From Dysgonomonas sp. PH5-45 (GTDB lineage Bacteria; Bacteroidota; Bacteroidia; Bacteroidales; Dysgonomonadaceae), in the NCBI RefSeq assembly GCF_029893235.1, contig NZ_JARXWE010000016.1, forward strand, positions 1 to 64,000: a stretch of DNA of 64,000 bases, in the 5' to 3' direction. Below are positions 44,979 to 53,922 of the stretch, in pieces. The position numbers and the translations under genes are program-made. Below the pieces are notes generated by a model, which was given only the letters and a program-made list of their open reading frames with translations, was not told where the DNA came from and searched no databases. Every line of letters begins with the position of its first letter. The stretch's first letter is position 1.

Positions 44979-47780
44979 ATGAAAAAATATATCTCACTCG
45001 CGGTAATTCTGTGCTTCGCGGCTCTTTGCAGCCTTTTGGCACAAGACGGCACATGGAAAGTATTGAATTCGACCGACTTAATGAAAGAATACAACTTCAA
45101 TCAGGTAACTTTCGCCCCCGGTCTTAATTATCATCAGGGTTATGCCTCAGGGTTCATTTTTGCCGAAAACATTGATGGTACAGGAGCTGTACTGAAAACT
45201 ATGGACGGCGGTGATACGTGGGCTATCTTGAAAACAACAAACGAATCGTATGGCGGACTGACCAACGGAAAAATGTTTGGCTCCATATTTTACGCATGGG
45301 GAAAAGAAAAAACCCTTTTAAAAGGTGAAAGCGGTGGCCTTATATGGTCTTTGCTCACCCTCCCGGAAACAAGCGAAAGCGAAATACTTGATGCCGAATT
45401 CAAATCGGACGGTGTTACAGGCATCATTACCGATGGCAAACACATATATTATACTTCTAACGGAGGAACAGCTTGGGGCGAATCTGAATTGCCCAACGGT
45501 GTTACGGGTATCAGTGACCTTGTTTATGCGGGTGGCAATCTATTCTTTGCCGTTGGCCAAAAAGGGCAAATACTCAAATCGACCAACAGCGGATATCAAT
45601 GGACTGTAGTAAACAACAGTAATACAACTATAAACTTTACGGCAGCCATCTTTAGGGATAGCGACTACGGGGTTTTTGCAGGGGTTTCAACCGTAAGCCC
45701 CAAGAAAGCGTGTATCTGGCTTACCACCAATGGCGGTTTGGATATATTTGAAGCGCAAACAATCGAAACCACCAATATCTTCAAGAGTTTTACTTCTACA
45801 AACGACGGACATTTATATACCATCAGCGATGGCGGTAAGCTTATCCGTTCGATTGACGAAGGTCTTACATGGAACAATGTGGCGCTTGATATGCCTGTCG
45901 GCCAAACAGCAAAAGCATTCACCATAACTCCGCACAATGTAATGTATGCCGTAGGCGAACTGGGTTTAGTAGAAATCAATGCTCCGAAACTGAAAGCCGA
46001 TTTTGCGTCGTACTTACCAGACAACAGCAAAAAAAATGAATTTGCCTTCACCAATAAATCGGAGGGGTATATCTCATCTATAAAATGGAGGTTCGAGAGT
46101 GCCAATCCTTCGGAAGGTTTTGGTAGGGAAGTCCCTCTTGTTTCTTTCAATAAATCGGGCTCGTGGGACGTAACATTGGTTGTAACCGGAAAATGCCCCG
46201 GAACCACTGCTACTGTATCAGACACAATAATCAAGCCTATCGAGGCAATAGCCGATTTCGATTGGGAACTATTTGTTATAGGCGATTACCGGAATACAAG
46301 AGTTGTGTTCCCCGAAGGGCAAAACCTTATAGGATTTATGACCACAAGCTATATGACCACCGGACAAAAAGGGGAAATCTGGAAAACTACCGATGGTGGT
46401 AATACTTGGAGATGTGTGCTGAAATCGACCGACGATCTTGTTGTTAAAGGACTTGAAGGATTAGATTTTTGTAATCTTCAGAAAGGTTATGCCTGTGGAT
46501 TTGGTGCTTCATTTACCGGAAAAGGAGGTAAAGACTCTCAATTGTGGAGAACCACCGACGAAGGCGAAACATGGAGTCTTGTAGATTTGAGCGGCGTTGA
46601 GAGCTATGGTACTGAAGAGTATTTCGGGAATATCGTTTTCTCGGACGAGAACACAGGGGTATTGCTGTACACAACAAAGGTATTTTATACAGAAGACGGT
46701 GGTACAACGTGGAATTTAGGAAAAATAAAATCCAATATCTGGAATGGCATCAGGGCTAATATGTCTTTATGGGATATTTGTTCGGCCGACGACAGCACAT
46801 TCTACGGTGTGGGTAAAGACAATCAGGTGTTCAAATCGGACGATGGCGGGAAAAACTGGGTCCTTGTATATTCAGCCGAACAAGGAGCGCAACAGTATTA
46901 CACATCTGTTGGTTTCCGCGATGCCAATTACGGTATTGTAGGCCCTGACGACACCAGCGACGGAAACGTTTACCTAACAACCGACGGTGGCACAACATGG
47001 TCGGAAATCCCTACCAAAACATATGCCATATTCAATACCGTCGATTTTGTTAACGATACCACTGTTTACATAGGCGGTACAACCTATTCTTCAACCATTC
47101 TTAAAAGTATAGATGGCGGCCTTACATGGACAGAAGAAAAACATCCGAGCATCGGCGAAGCTCTGAATGATATAAGCCACTCCTCAACCGGTGTTGTTTA
47201 TGCTACCGGATCAAGTGGTGTATTCAAACGCTATATTCCTGAAATCAACGCGGAATTTTCTTTTGTACAAGACGATGAAAAGAAAAACCTTGACGTAGAA
47301 TTCCGTAACGGTTCGTTCGGATTCCTTACAGACTACGAATGGAAAGTGAACGGAGAAGTTAAATCAACAAAATTCAACCCGGTAATAACATTCCCCGGAG
47401 CAGGTACTTACCAAGTCACTCTGACCGTATCGGGAAATCATCCCGACAAGGGTTTATTATCAGCCACCGTTACCAAGAGCATCGAAATAGTTGGAGGTTC
47501 TTCTATCGAGGACGAAACATTATCGGGTGGCGATTTGAATGTCTTTCCAAATCCTGTTGTCGATATGCTGAATTATTCTTTCAGTCTGAACAAATCGGCC
47601 AATGTTAAAGTCGACATCATGAATGTAAACGGGCAGACAATCGCCACGCAACAGTATACAAGCCTCGAAGCCGGAGAATACTTGTATAAAGTAAACGCCG
47701 AGTCTTGGAACAAAGGTGTATATCTTCTTCAACTCGTTGTTGACGGAAGTGTAGTGAAAACTGTTAAGATTATCAAGTAA
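44979..47780 (+). CDS. Ycf48/BNR-type beta-propeller protein with two PKD domains and T9SS sorting domain
   Basis: A 933-residue secreted protein. It carries at least ten short propeller motifs of the DGGxTW kind (e.g. MDGGDTWAILK, TTDGGTTWSEIP, SIDGGLTWTEEK) in two groups, about residues 25-335 and 420-745. A PKD-like domain follows each group (about 338-415 and 756-845, with GAGTYQVTLTVSG). A T9SS sorting domain starts near 854 (LNVFPNPVVDMLNYSFSLN) and ends KTVKIIK. The propellers resemble BNR/sialidase and photosystem assembly factor folds but no catalytic sialidase residues are evident, so binding is the likely role. Third gene of the operon. Confidence 0.88.
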   Translation: MKKYISLAVILCFAALCSLLAQDGTWKVLNSTDLMKEYNFNQVTFAPGLNYHQGYASGFIFAENIDGTGAVLKTMDGGDTWAILKTTNESYGGLTNGKMFGSIFYAWGKEKTLLKGESGGLIWSLLTLPETSESEILDAEFKSDGVTGIITDGKHIYYTSNGGTAWGESELPNGVTGISDLVYAGGNLFFAVGQKGQILKSTNSGYQWTVVNNSNTTINFTAAIFRDSDYGVFAGVSTVSPKKACIWLTTNGGLDIFEAQTIETTNIFKSFTSTNDGHLYTISDGGKLIRSIDEGLTWNNVALDMPVGQTAKAFTITPHNVMYAVGELGLVEINAPKLKADFASYLPDNSKKNEFAFTNKSEGYISSIKWRFESANPSEGFGREVPLVSFNKSGSWDVTLVVTGKCPGTTATVSDTIIKPIEAIADFDWELFVIGDYRNTRVVFPEGQNLIGFMTTSYMTTGQKGEIWKTTDGGNTWRCVLKSTDDLVVKGLEGLDFCNLQKGYACGFGASFTGKGGKDSQLWRTTDEGETWSLVDLSGVESYGTEEYFGNIVFSDENTGVLLYTTKVFYTEDGGTTWNLGKIKSNIWNGIRANMSLWDICSADDSTFYGVGKDNQVFKSDDGGKNWVLVYSAEQGAQQYYTSVGFRDANYGIVGPDDTSDGNVYLTTDGGTTWSEIPTKTYAIFNTVDFVNDTTVYIGGTTYSSTILKSIDGGLTWTEEKHPSIGEALNDISHSSTGVVYATGSSGVFKRYIPEINAEFSFVQDDEKKNLDVEFRNGSFGFLTDYEWKVNGEVKSTKFNPVITFPGAGTYQVTLTVSGNHPDKGLLSATVTKSIEIVGGSSIEDETLSGGDLNVFPNPVVDMLNYSFSLNKSANVKVDIMNVNGQTIATQQYTSLEAGEYLYKVNAESWNKGVYLLQLVVDGSVVKTVKIIK

Positions 47781-47796
47781 AACAGCACCAAGAATC

Positions 47797-50700
47797 ATGC
47801 AAAAAAAGAATAAATATTGGATTTTAGCCGGATTCTTCGTCTTCTTTATAGCCTGTTTCGGTATTCAGGCGCAAGAGGTGGAATATGTACCGGGACGCAT
47901 AAGCGTGAAGCTCGACCGGGAGGCCGCTTTCAAAATATCGCCCCGGCTACGGTCGGGACAGATAAAGTCCGCATCGCCCACGTATGTGCAAACAGGTATT
48001 TCGGGGCTCGATGCTGTTTTGAAGCAAGCCAAAACAACCCGCCTAAGGCGCTTACTGCCTTACAGTCCGAAGTATGAAGAACGTTACAAAGCCGAAGGAC
48101 TGGATTTGTGGTACGAACTGGAAGTGGAAGAGGCTAATATCCTTCAGATTGTTAAAAACTTGGCCAGCCAGCAGGGAATCCTGCTGGCCGAGCCTGTTTA
48201 TCCGATAAAACAAGCCTCCGCAGCCAACAACGATTACCCTTTTAACGACCCGCATATAGGCAAACAATGGAGTTATAACAATACCGGATTCAACCCCGAA
48301 AGCGGTTTGCCGGCCGGAACAGCCGGAACGGACATAAACCTCTATAAGGCGTGGGAAATAACAGCCGGTTCGCCCAACGTTGTTGTTGCCATAATGGATG
48401 CCGGAGTCGATGTGAAACATCCCGACTTGGTTGCCAACCTATGGGTCAACACTGCCGAAAAAGGTGGGGCATCGGGGGTAGACGATGATGGCAACGGATA
48501 TATAGACGACATACACGGACACGACTTCGTTAACCACAACCTAACCATCGAAGCCAGCGACCACGGAACCCATGTGGCAGGAACGGTAGCCGCCACCAAT
48601 AACAACGGGGTAGGTGTTGCCGGAGTTGCCGGAGGAACCGGAAAAGGCGATGGCGCGCGTATAATGTCGTGCCAGGTAATGACAGCCAACGGAGCCAGCG
48701 GAGATATATTCGAAGCCTTTGTTTATGCCGCCAACAATGGTGCTGTTATAGCACAATGCAGTTGGGCATGGATGACGGCAGGGTACAAGAACCAAGCCGT
48801 ATTGGATGGTATAGACTATTTTGTTAAATACGCGGGTAAGGATAGCGAAGGTAATCCCCTTACAAGAACACCCATGAACGGTGGCTTAGTTGTTTTTGCC
48901 GCAGGGAATAACGGTTTTGACGATGCCTACTATCCTGCCTATTACGAAAAATGCTATGCCGTAGCTGCCGTGAACATAGACAAAGAACGTGCGGTTTATT
49001 CCAACTACGGCTCATGGATAGACATAACCGCGCCGGGAGGATGGGACAAATCGCCAAGCGGACAGTTTGGTAATATACTGAGCACACGCCCCCACTCTGC
49101 GTATGGCTACGACTTCGGCACATCCATGGCCTGCCCCCATGTATCGGGCGTTGCCGCGTTAATCTTGTCTAAGTACGGAAATGGTAATTTCACCCCCGAG
49201 ATGTTGAAACAGCGAATATCGTCAACAGCACGGGTATTAACTTCCGATCCCGGTAAAATGGGTGCAGGGTTCGTTGATGCTTTTGCCGCGCTTAGTTCCG
49301 ATATACCCGATGCTGAGGCAAACCTGTACTTTGGGTCTTTCCTGCTGGAAGAAAACAACGACGGGTCTTTTGTTACATACGAACAGCCTTTCAGAATATT
49401 AAATTCCGGAAGCGGGGAAATGGTTATATCAGCAATGGAGTTTTCGAGCAACCAATACACTATAACAGGCTTCACCGCGGGGCAAAAACTGAAATCCGGA
49501 GAATATGCCGATTTTACAGTCCGGTTCACTCCCACAGCTGTTGGAGGATACAAAGACAAACTTACGGTAACTTACGGGGGAAGCTTTTCGGGAAAATCAA
49601 CGGAGACTTTCCTGCATGCAAACATAACAGGCTGGGCAACCACCCGCAAAGTTGTTCTTTTCAAGGACGACTTCGAAAGAGGCATGTACAAATGGAGCTC
49701 GTCCGATCAGGATGGCGACCGCCGCAATTGGTTTTACGAAATAAATAGCAGCTATATACTCGCTAAGTCGGGCTCTTTCTTCGTAACATCCGAAAGCGGA
49801 TCATCTACCGAAAGTTATACTCCTAACAATTGGCTCATATCGCCCGTTATAGACCTTACGGAATGTCCCGAAAACTCAGATGTGGTGCTTTCGTACTGGG
49901 TTCGCATCATCTCTTCTACCTTCGGTGCGGAAAACTACAAAGTAGCTGTTTCTACTGTACCCGAGAAGGATTTTGCACCGGCCGACTTCAGCAATATACT
50001 TATATCGGAAGCCGTAGAACCTTCCGACTTTAACGACGGATACAACCACAAAACCGTATCACTGAGCGCGTTTTCAGGGAAGAAAATTAAAATTGCCTTT
50101 ATACATGCCGAAACATCGCCAAGCAGGGTGCTTGTTCTGGACGATGTTGAAGTAGCACATTTCCCTAAGAAAGATTTTGCCCAAGTGGTTATCAATAAGA
50201 TGGTTTCGCCCGGATACGAAATAGTGAAGGGGGCAAATTACCCTCTCACCATATCGGTAAGTAATATCGGTAACCTCGCGGCTCAGAACGTTGAGGTAGC
50301 ATATACTTTTGGCCAGAATTCTAAGGTGAAGGGCACAATACCAAACATTGCGGCAGGCAAAACGGTTTCCTATACATTCAGCACAGAAATAAGTGCCGAT
50401 ATGGAAGGAGACAACGATTTGCTTATCGAGGCAAATTGCCCGGCCAACCTATTCAAAAATTCGGATAATGTAAAGAACTGGTTTACAGGCAAAATATGGA
50501 TTAACCCCTACCCTGCCGAATATACATGGGACTTTGAGAGGACTAACAGTCAGGGATTGTATTGGCCAAGTAATTTCACGAAATTCAATTACGACAAAAA
50601 CACGGTCGATCCTTTCCTTAAATACACATCGTGGGGAGCTCAATGGCCGTCAACCGACAATAATGCTTGTTTGGCAAACTACTTCTTGGCCAATAATACC

Positions 50701-51309
50701 GCTTTCGGGCAGCGGGTCATAGTATCTGCCTCGTACTTCAAACCCCAAGGCAAAGCCAATCGCGGATTTATAATTGACGTGCCCGAGGTGAAAGCCGATA
50801 AGGTGTACCTGAAGTGGACCGCACGCTCCTTCAGTGAGGATGCCCCCGAAAGCTATCAGGTGTTGATTGCCTCCGAAGATGTGAGCGACGTGGACGGATT
50901 CACTTTGCTGAAAACCGTGACAAACGAAAACTGGGAGTTGACAAACCATCTGATTGATGTTTCGCAATATGCCAACAAGCCTTTCCGGGTTGCTTTCCGC
51001 CAAATTACGGAAAACGGGCTAATATTGCTTTGGGACAACATCAGCATACTCAGTTCTTCGGCATCGTCTATCAACCCCGAAGTTCAAACAGACCAACTAT
51101 TGGTATATCCAAATCCTGCAAAAGACAGGATTACTATCAGGAATACAGCCTCTATGAATCAGCTACGCATAGTTGATCTAAAAGGGCGAACCCTGATGGA
51201 TATCAACAATATTAACAAAGAAGCGGTAGAAGTGAATATATCTGCATTTGAGAAAGGTATTTATATTGTTTATGTTGACGGCAAAGCAGCCAAGATTATA
51301 AAGCAATAA
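47797..51309 (+). CDS. Subtilisin-like (S8) serine protease with anchor-J domains and T9SS sorting domain
   Basis: A 1170-residue secreted protease. The catalytic residues are all visible: Asp201 (VVVAIMDAGVDVKHPD), His259 (DHGTHVAGTVAA), Asn371 in AAGNNGFDD and Ser443 (GTSMACPHVSGVAALI). A signal peptide (about 1-26) and a pro-region (about 28-145) precede the catalytic domain (about 165-500). Then come a beta domain, a first choice-of-anchor-J domain (about 618-790), a CARDB-like domain, a second J domain (about 908-1090) and a T9SS sorting domain from about 1102 (LLVYPNPAKDRITIRN). It is last in the cargo operon (16 nt gap), closed by a strong terminator. It may process its operon partners or degrade external protein (inference). 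Confidence 0.93.
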   Translation: MQKKNKYWILAGFFVFFIACFGIQAQEVEYVPGRISVKLDREAAFKISPRLRSGQIKSASPTYVQTGISGLDAVLKQAKTTRLRRLLPYSPKYEERYKAEGLDLWYELEVEEANILQIVKNLASQQGILLAEPVYPIKQASAANNDYPFNDPHIGKQWSYNNTGFNPESGLPAGTAGTDINLYKAWEITAGSPNVVVAIMDAGVDVKHPDLVANLWVNTAEKGGASGVDDDGNGYIDDIHGHDFVNHNLTIEASDHGTHVAGTVAATNNNGVGVAGVAGGTGKGDGARIMSCQVMTANGASGDIFEAFVYAANNGAVIAQCSWAWMTAGYKNQAVLDGIDYFVKYAGKDSEGNPLTRTPMNGGLVVFAAGNNGFDDAYYPAYYEKCYAVAAVNIDKERAVYSNYGSWIDITAPGGWDKSPSGQFGNILSTRPHSAYGYDFGTSMACPHVSGVAALILSKYGNGNFTPEMLKQRISSTARVLTSDPGKMGAGFVDAFAALSSDIPDAEANLYFGSFLLEENNDGSFVTYEQPFRILNSGSGEMVISAMEFSSNQYTITGFTAGQKLKSGEYADFTVRFTPTAVGGYKDKLTVTYGGSFSGKSTETFLHANITGWATTRKVVLFKDDFERGMYKWSSSDQDGDRRNWFYEINSSYILAKSGSFFVTSESGSSTESYTPNNWLISPVIDLTECPENSDVVLSYWVRIISSTFGAENYKVAVSTVPEKDFAPADFSNILISEAVEPSDFNDGYNHKTVSLSAFSGKKIKIAFIHAETSPSRVLVLDDVEVAHFPKKDFAQVVINKMVSPGYEIVKGANYPLTISVSNIGNLAAQNVEVAYTFGQNSKVKGTIPNIAAGKTVSYTFSTEISADMEGDNDLLIEANCPANLFKNSDNVKNWFTGKIWINPYPAEYTWDFERTNSQGLYWPSNFTKFNYDKNTVDPFLKYTSWGAQWPSTDNNACLANYFLANNTAFGQRVIVSASYFKPQGKANRGFIIDVPEVKADKVYLKWTARSFSEDAPESYQVLIASEDVSDVDGFTLLKTVTNENWELTNHLIDVSQYANKPFRVAFRQITENGLILLWDNISILSSSASSINPEVQTDQLLVYPNPAKDRITIRNTASMNQLRIVDLKGRTLMDINNINKEAVEVNISAFEKGIYIVYVDGKAAKIIKQ

Positions 51310-51337
51310 CAAACCTCTTCTCGGTTCATACAACCAC

Positions 51338-51380
51338 AAACGAGGTTGTGCCGAATGGCGCGGCCTCGTTTTTTAGTTTT
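51338..51380 (+). terminator. Rho-independent terminator of the T9SS cargo operon
   Basis: AAACGAGG pairs with CCTCGTTT, with an inner TGTGCC/GGCGC stem, followed by a T-rich run. It ends the four-gene unit. Confidence 0.85.
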
Positions 51381-51399
51381 TTCCGCTCCGGCGTTTTAT

Positions 51400-51720
51400 G
51401 GCTCAGCGGATTTTCGTGGTTGATAAGCCTTAAAAATTGCAAATATGGATGGTTGTTTTCTGTAGAAAGTCCTGTTAGTCGAAGTATTCGTTTCATTACC
51501 TTTAAACAATGATAGGGACTTTGTTCTGTATCTACACATAGATGACATTCGACTTGTCGGCAGGAAACGAGGCTGAATAATTCAATGTCATACCGTTTTT
51601 TAAGGCGGCAGCTACAATTGCAGATACATTGAATGTTTTTTTGCTTTTGGCTTTACCAATAAACCATTGTCAACACATGTCAACTAATGCCTCAGTGTGA
51701 CATCGGGCTTCACCGCAAAA
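51400..51720 (-). pseudogene. Decayed RepA-like AAA ATPase of a mobile element
   Basis: On the minus strand two frames join into one recognisable protein piece. One frame reads ALVDMC-stop-QWFIGKAKSKKTF and NVSAIVAAALKNGM. The next frame continues VDTEQSPYHCLKVMKRILRL. GKAKSKKTF and VDTEQSPYH are the Walker A- and Walker B-like stretches of AAA/RepA-like ATPases carried by Bacteroides mobilizable and integrative elements. An in-frame TGA (at 51670-51672) and a frameshift near 51535-51540 break it, and the C-terminal half is missing. Both outer limits are approximate. Confidence 0.55.
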
Positions 51721-51861
51721 TTGTTTCGCGGTAGAAATACGGTACGAAAACAGGGTGAAAAACAGGTACTAACAAAAAGTGATGGGTAAGTGTTAAAACG
51801 AAGGGAGGCCCTCAAAATGAGAAACTTATTGCTAATTGATTACCGTTGTTTACAGTTAATT

Positions 51862-52056
51862 CTAAGGCTTCATTCGAAGAAGATATTGGCGAAAAAAATC
51901 CTCTTTACAATGTCCGAAATACTCTATATCTTCCCAATCCTGCGCTCCACAGATTACAGCGGCTACAGTTATAAAGACAATATCACAGGCTTGGTGTTGT
52001 ACTTTTACTTCCTGGCGAAAATCAGGAATACGATGTGCGAAATCTAATATATTCAT
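51862..52056 (-). mobile_element. ISAs1-family transposase remnant (N-terminal 64 aa)
   Basis: The frame holds the DDE_Tnp_1-associated N-terminal domain: FAHRIPDFRQEVKVQHQAC, ITVAAVICGAQDWEDIEYFG and HCKEDFFRQYL. The match to ISAs1/H-repeat transposases is clear, but the frame stops after LRMKP where the family continues for another 300 residues or so with the DDE catalytic domain. None of that domain is found downstream, so this is a dead fragment. No terminal inverted repeats were identified. Confidence 0.75.
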
Positions 52057-52205
52057 CTGGTTTTATTTGTTTGAATATCAGACAAATATACGAATTTTTA
52101 TTGATGGGAACAAATAATAACGAGCTTATATTCAGATGATTACGAAAATATACACATCTTCGTTATTGATTAATTTTCATGCGTTTGCCCTGATTGGCCC
52201 CCCAT

Positions 52206-52337
52206 TCATACATATACTCCATAACAGAAAGGTACGCCAATAGTTGCCTGAGTACTAAGCCGGGGCATAGCAAAAAAATATGTAATTGATAGAATCGTGG
52301 CCGGCAGCCACAGTTTTGTATATTTGTTTGTTTTCAT
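52206..52337 (-). CDS. Tiny hydrophobic peptide candidate (43 aa)
   Basis: The frame from ATG 52337 encodes MKTNKYTKLWLPATILSITY then FFAMPRLSTQATIGVPFCYG and VYV: a basic N-terminus, a hydrophobic segment with possible signal cleavage, and one cysteine. It starts 22 nt after the next small frame upstream on the same strand. No family recognised; it may be a leftover of a decayed region. Confidence 0.3.
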   Translation of the reverse strand: MKTNKYTKLWLPATILSITYFFAMPRLSTQATIGVPFCYGVYV

Positions 52338-52359
52338 AAAGTTAATGTTACACTCTCTG

Positions 52360-52482
52360 TTATTTAGTTAAGTAATCTTTCAAAGAAATAGATACGGGGT
52401 CCATGCCGGGCTTAATTAAATAGAGACACTGTCCGCTATTTTCACAAATAGCTGGGCAATTGATAAAAGGCAAAATAGGCAT
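52360..52482 (-). CDS. Tiny cysteine-containing peptide candidate (40 aa)
   Basis: The frame from ATG 52482 encodes MPILPFINCPAICENSGQCL then YLIKPGMDPVSISLKDYLTK, with three cysteines in a CPAIC-x5-C layout. It has no signal peptide. It could also be the end of a frameshifted longer gene, since the preceding minus-strand stretch (MLLLQNDKEEVVIKTKYGG) is open in another frame. Function unknown. Confidence 0.3.
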   Translation of the reverse strand: MPILPFINCPAICENSGQCLYLIKPGMDPVSISLKDYLTK

Positions 52483-52549
52483 GGAGTGCCCCCGTACTTA
52501 GTCTTGATAACCACTTCTTCTTTATCGTTTTGAAGTAACAGCATAAGAA

Positions 52550-52732
52550 TTATGAACAGAATTTTTCGCAAAAAAATGAAGGGATACCGCCTTTATTTTT
52601 TGCATAATCAAAAAAAGCAATTGTGTTAGTTGTGATTTTTGTGAACATCACCCCCTTGGCAAGATTACAATACCATCCAATTTTTCGGACAGCAAGAGCG
52701 ATATTATAAATAATCGTCATTTGGCCTTTCAT
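52550..52732 (-). CDS. Small ORF of unknown function behind a consensus promoter box (60 aa)
   Basis: It encodes MKGQMTIIYNIALAVRKIGW ... NKGGIPSFFCEKFCS, with three cysteines overall, two of them near the C-terminus. A perfect TAAATTTG box lies 25 nt upstream on the same strand, which is the only support that it is expressed. No homology is recognised. Confidence 0.3.
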   Translation of the reverse strand: MKGQMTIIYNIALAVRKIGWYCNLAKGVMFTKITTNTIAFFDYAKNKGGIPSFFCEKFCS

Positions 52733-52756
52733 TATTTCGATTCATTATTCAGTTGG

Positions 52757-52764
52757 CAAATTTA
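52757..52764 (-). promoter_or_regulatory. -7 promoter box in the scrapyard region
   Basis: The minus strand reads TAAATTTG. It points toward the three small frames at 52732, 52482 and 52337. Confidence 0.45.
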
Positions 52765-53097
52765 ATGATAAAAATGAAACGAAAAACACAAAAGGCCTCC
52801 CAAACAACAGTTGTTAAAATTTAGATAACCGATTTTATCTTATTGGAAGTATTTATTTTTGCTTGTTTTTCTCCTGTCGAAACTCCTTGTTTCCGGTTTC
52901 GGAATCCTTTCTCCATCTATGTTGTTGCATATTGGGCAAGTACACAAACTTAAACTCTTTTTAGTGTTTTTTATGACGGCTGCGTAATTATATTTCCACA
53001 CGTTAATTCTTTATTTATTTGCAATTTTTAAAACAAACAAGCAGTTATTTAACAATATGGCAACAAGTGTTCGTTTGTACCCTTCTATCAATTTTCC
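52765..53097. other. AT-rich non-coding stretch
   Basis: I find no gene, hairpin or known repeat here. It may hold remains of the gene once beyond the porin fragment, but nothing can be named. Confidence 0.4.
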
Positions 53098-53589
53098 CTA
53101 TATATTTATATCCAGATTCACAAACAGATATTGTTCCGACTTAGCTCTGTCGGGATTGATATTGCGGAAGTTGGGCGATACCTTAACCTGCTTCAATGGT
53201 TGATATTCAATTCCTCCCACCATCAGTTGTCCGCCAAGGTTGTTCCATGCCGAAGAAAAGTTGTGGGGTGTTTTCGAATCCATCAAATCGTAGCGCGCAT
53301 ACACCCGCCACTTAGGAGCAAAACTGTACGAAACGTATGCGAAATAACCATAGTAGTCTTTATCTTTTACGAAACCTTTGTTAAAAACACGGTTATATTC
53401 AACTCCCCCCGAAAGTTCTTTATTCTGATAGCCTGCAAACAAAGCCAGTGAATACTGGTTTCCGAACTTTCCGAGAACGCCCTCAGGTAGTGCATCGTGC
53501 TGTTCGTCTGTTTCGGAATAAACATCTCCATAAACCCTAAACACAACATTTCTGATTGGGAATACGCTAATGCCCGCCGCATAACGCAT
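53098..53589 (-). pseudogene. 5'-truncated porin (OprO/OprP-like), C-terminal fragment
   Basis: The 163 residues are the last strands of a 16-stranded-type phosphate-selective porin or related barrel: alternating strands such as QYSLALFAGYQNKELSGGVE and YGYFAYVSYSFAPKWRVYAR, and an end VNLDINI. Family members are about 350-450 residues, so more than half is missing. The open frame fades near 53600, where a fragment of an unrelated gene begins on the other strand. No signal peptide is present, so it cannot be exported; treat it as a pseudogene. Confidence 0.75.
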
Positions 53590-53600
53590 AGAATTAAATA

Positions 53601-53864
53601 TTGATTATAAGCGCATCTGTTGAAAATTGGATTAGACCTTGGTCCGAAAAAAATGGAATAGATCTGACTCTTTCTACTTTGATAGAAGTAAAAAACGGTT
53701 TGCTTACGGGGCTATTTTTGTCAAAGAACTGTTATGGAAAAGAAAAGGTTAACAGGCTTTTAGCAGAATTCCCCAATCGAAGCGATTATCATTTAATTGT
53801 TTATGGCGATAGTGCTGGAGATAAGGAGTTAATTGATTTTGCGGATGAAGGGTATTACCTGTAA
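53601..53864 (+). pseudogene. 5'-truncated HAD-superfamily (SerB-like, HAD-IB) phosphatase, C-terminal fragment
   Basis: The 87 residues match the second half of a HAD-IB hydrolase: IISASVENWIRPWSEKNGID (motif II serine), the K-containing NCYGKEKVNRLLAEFP and motif III/IV VYGDSAGDKELIDFADEGYY. The catalytic DxD motif I and the cap domain, about 100 residues, are missing. The only available start is a TTG inside the conserved core. It cannot be an active phosphatase. Confidence 0.78.
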
Positions 53865-53886
53865 GAATAATTCACTGTTTTGTATG

Positions 53887-53894
53887 TAATTTTG
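53887..53894 (+). promoter_or_regulatory. -7 promoter box of the GNAT gene
   Basis: TAATTTTG matches TAnnTTTG and ends 28 nt before the ATG at 53923, supporting that start over the TTG at 53911. Confidence 0.6.
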
Positions 53895-53922
53895 CCGTAT
53901 AAACGGAAACTTGCCAAGGTAT

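Noticed and set aside
51790-52047. 85-codon plus-strand frame
   Set aside because: It is antisense to the recognisable ISAs1 transposase fragment.
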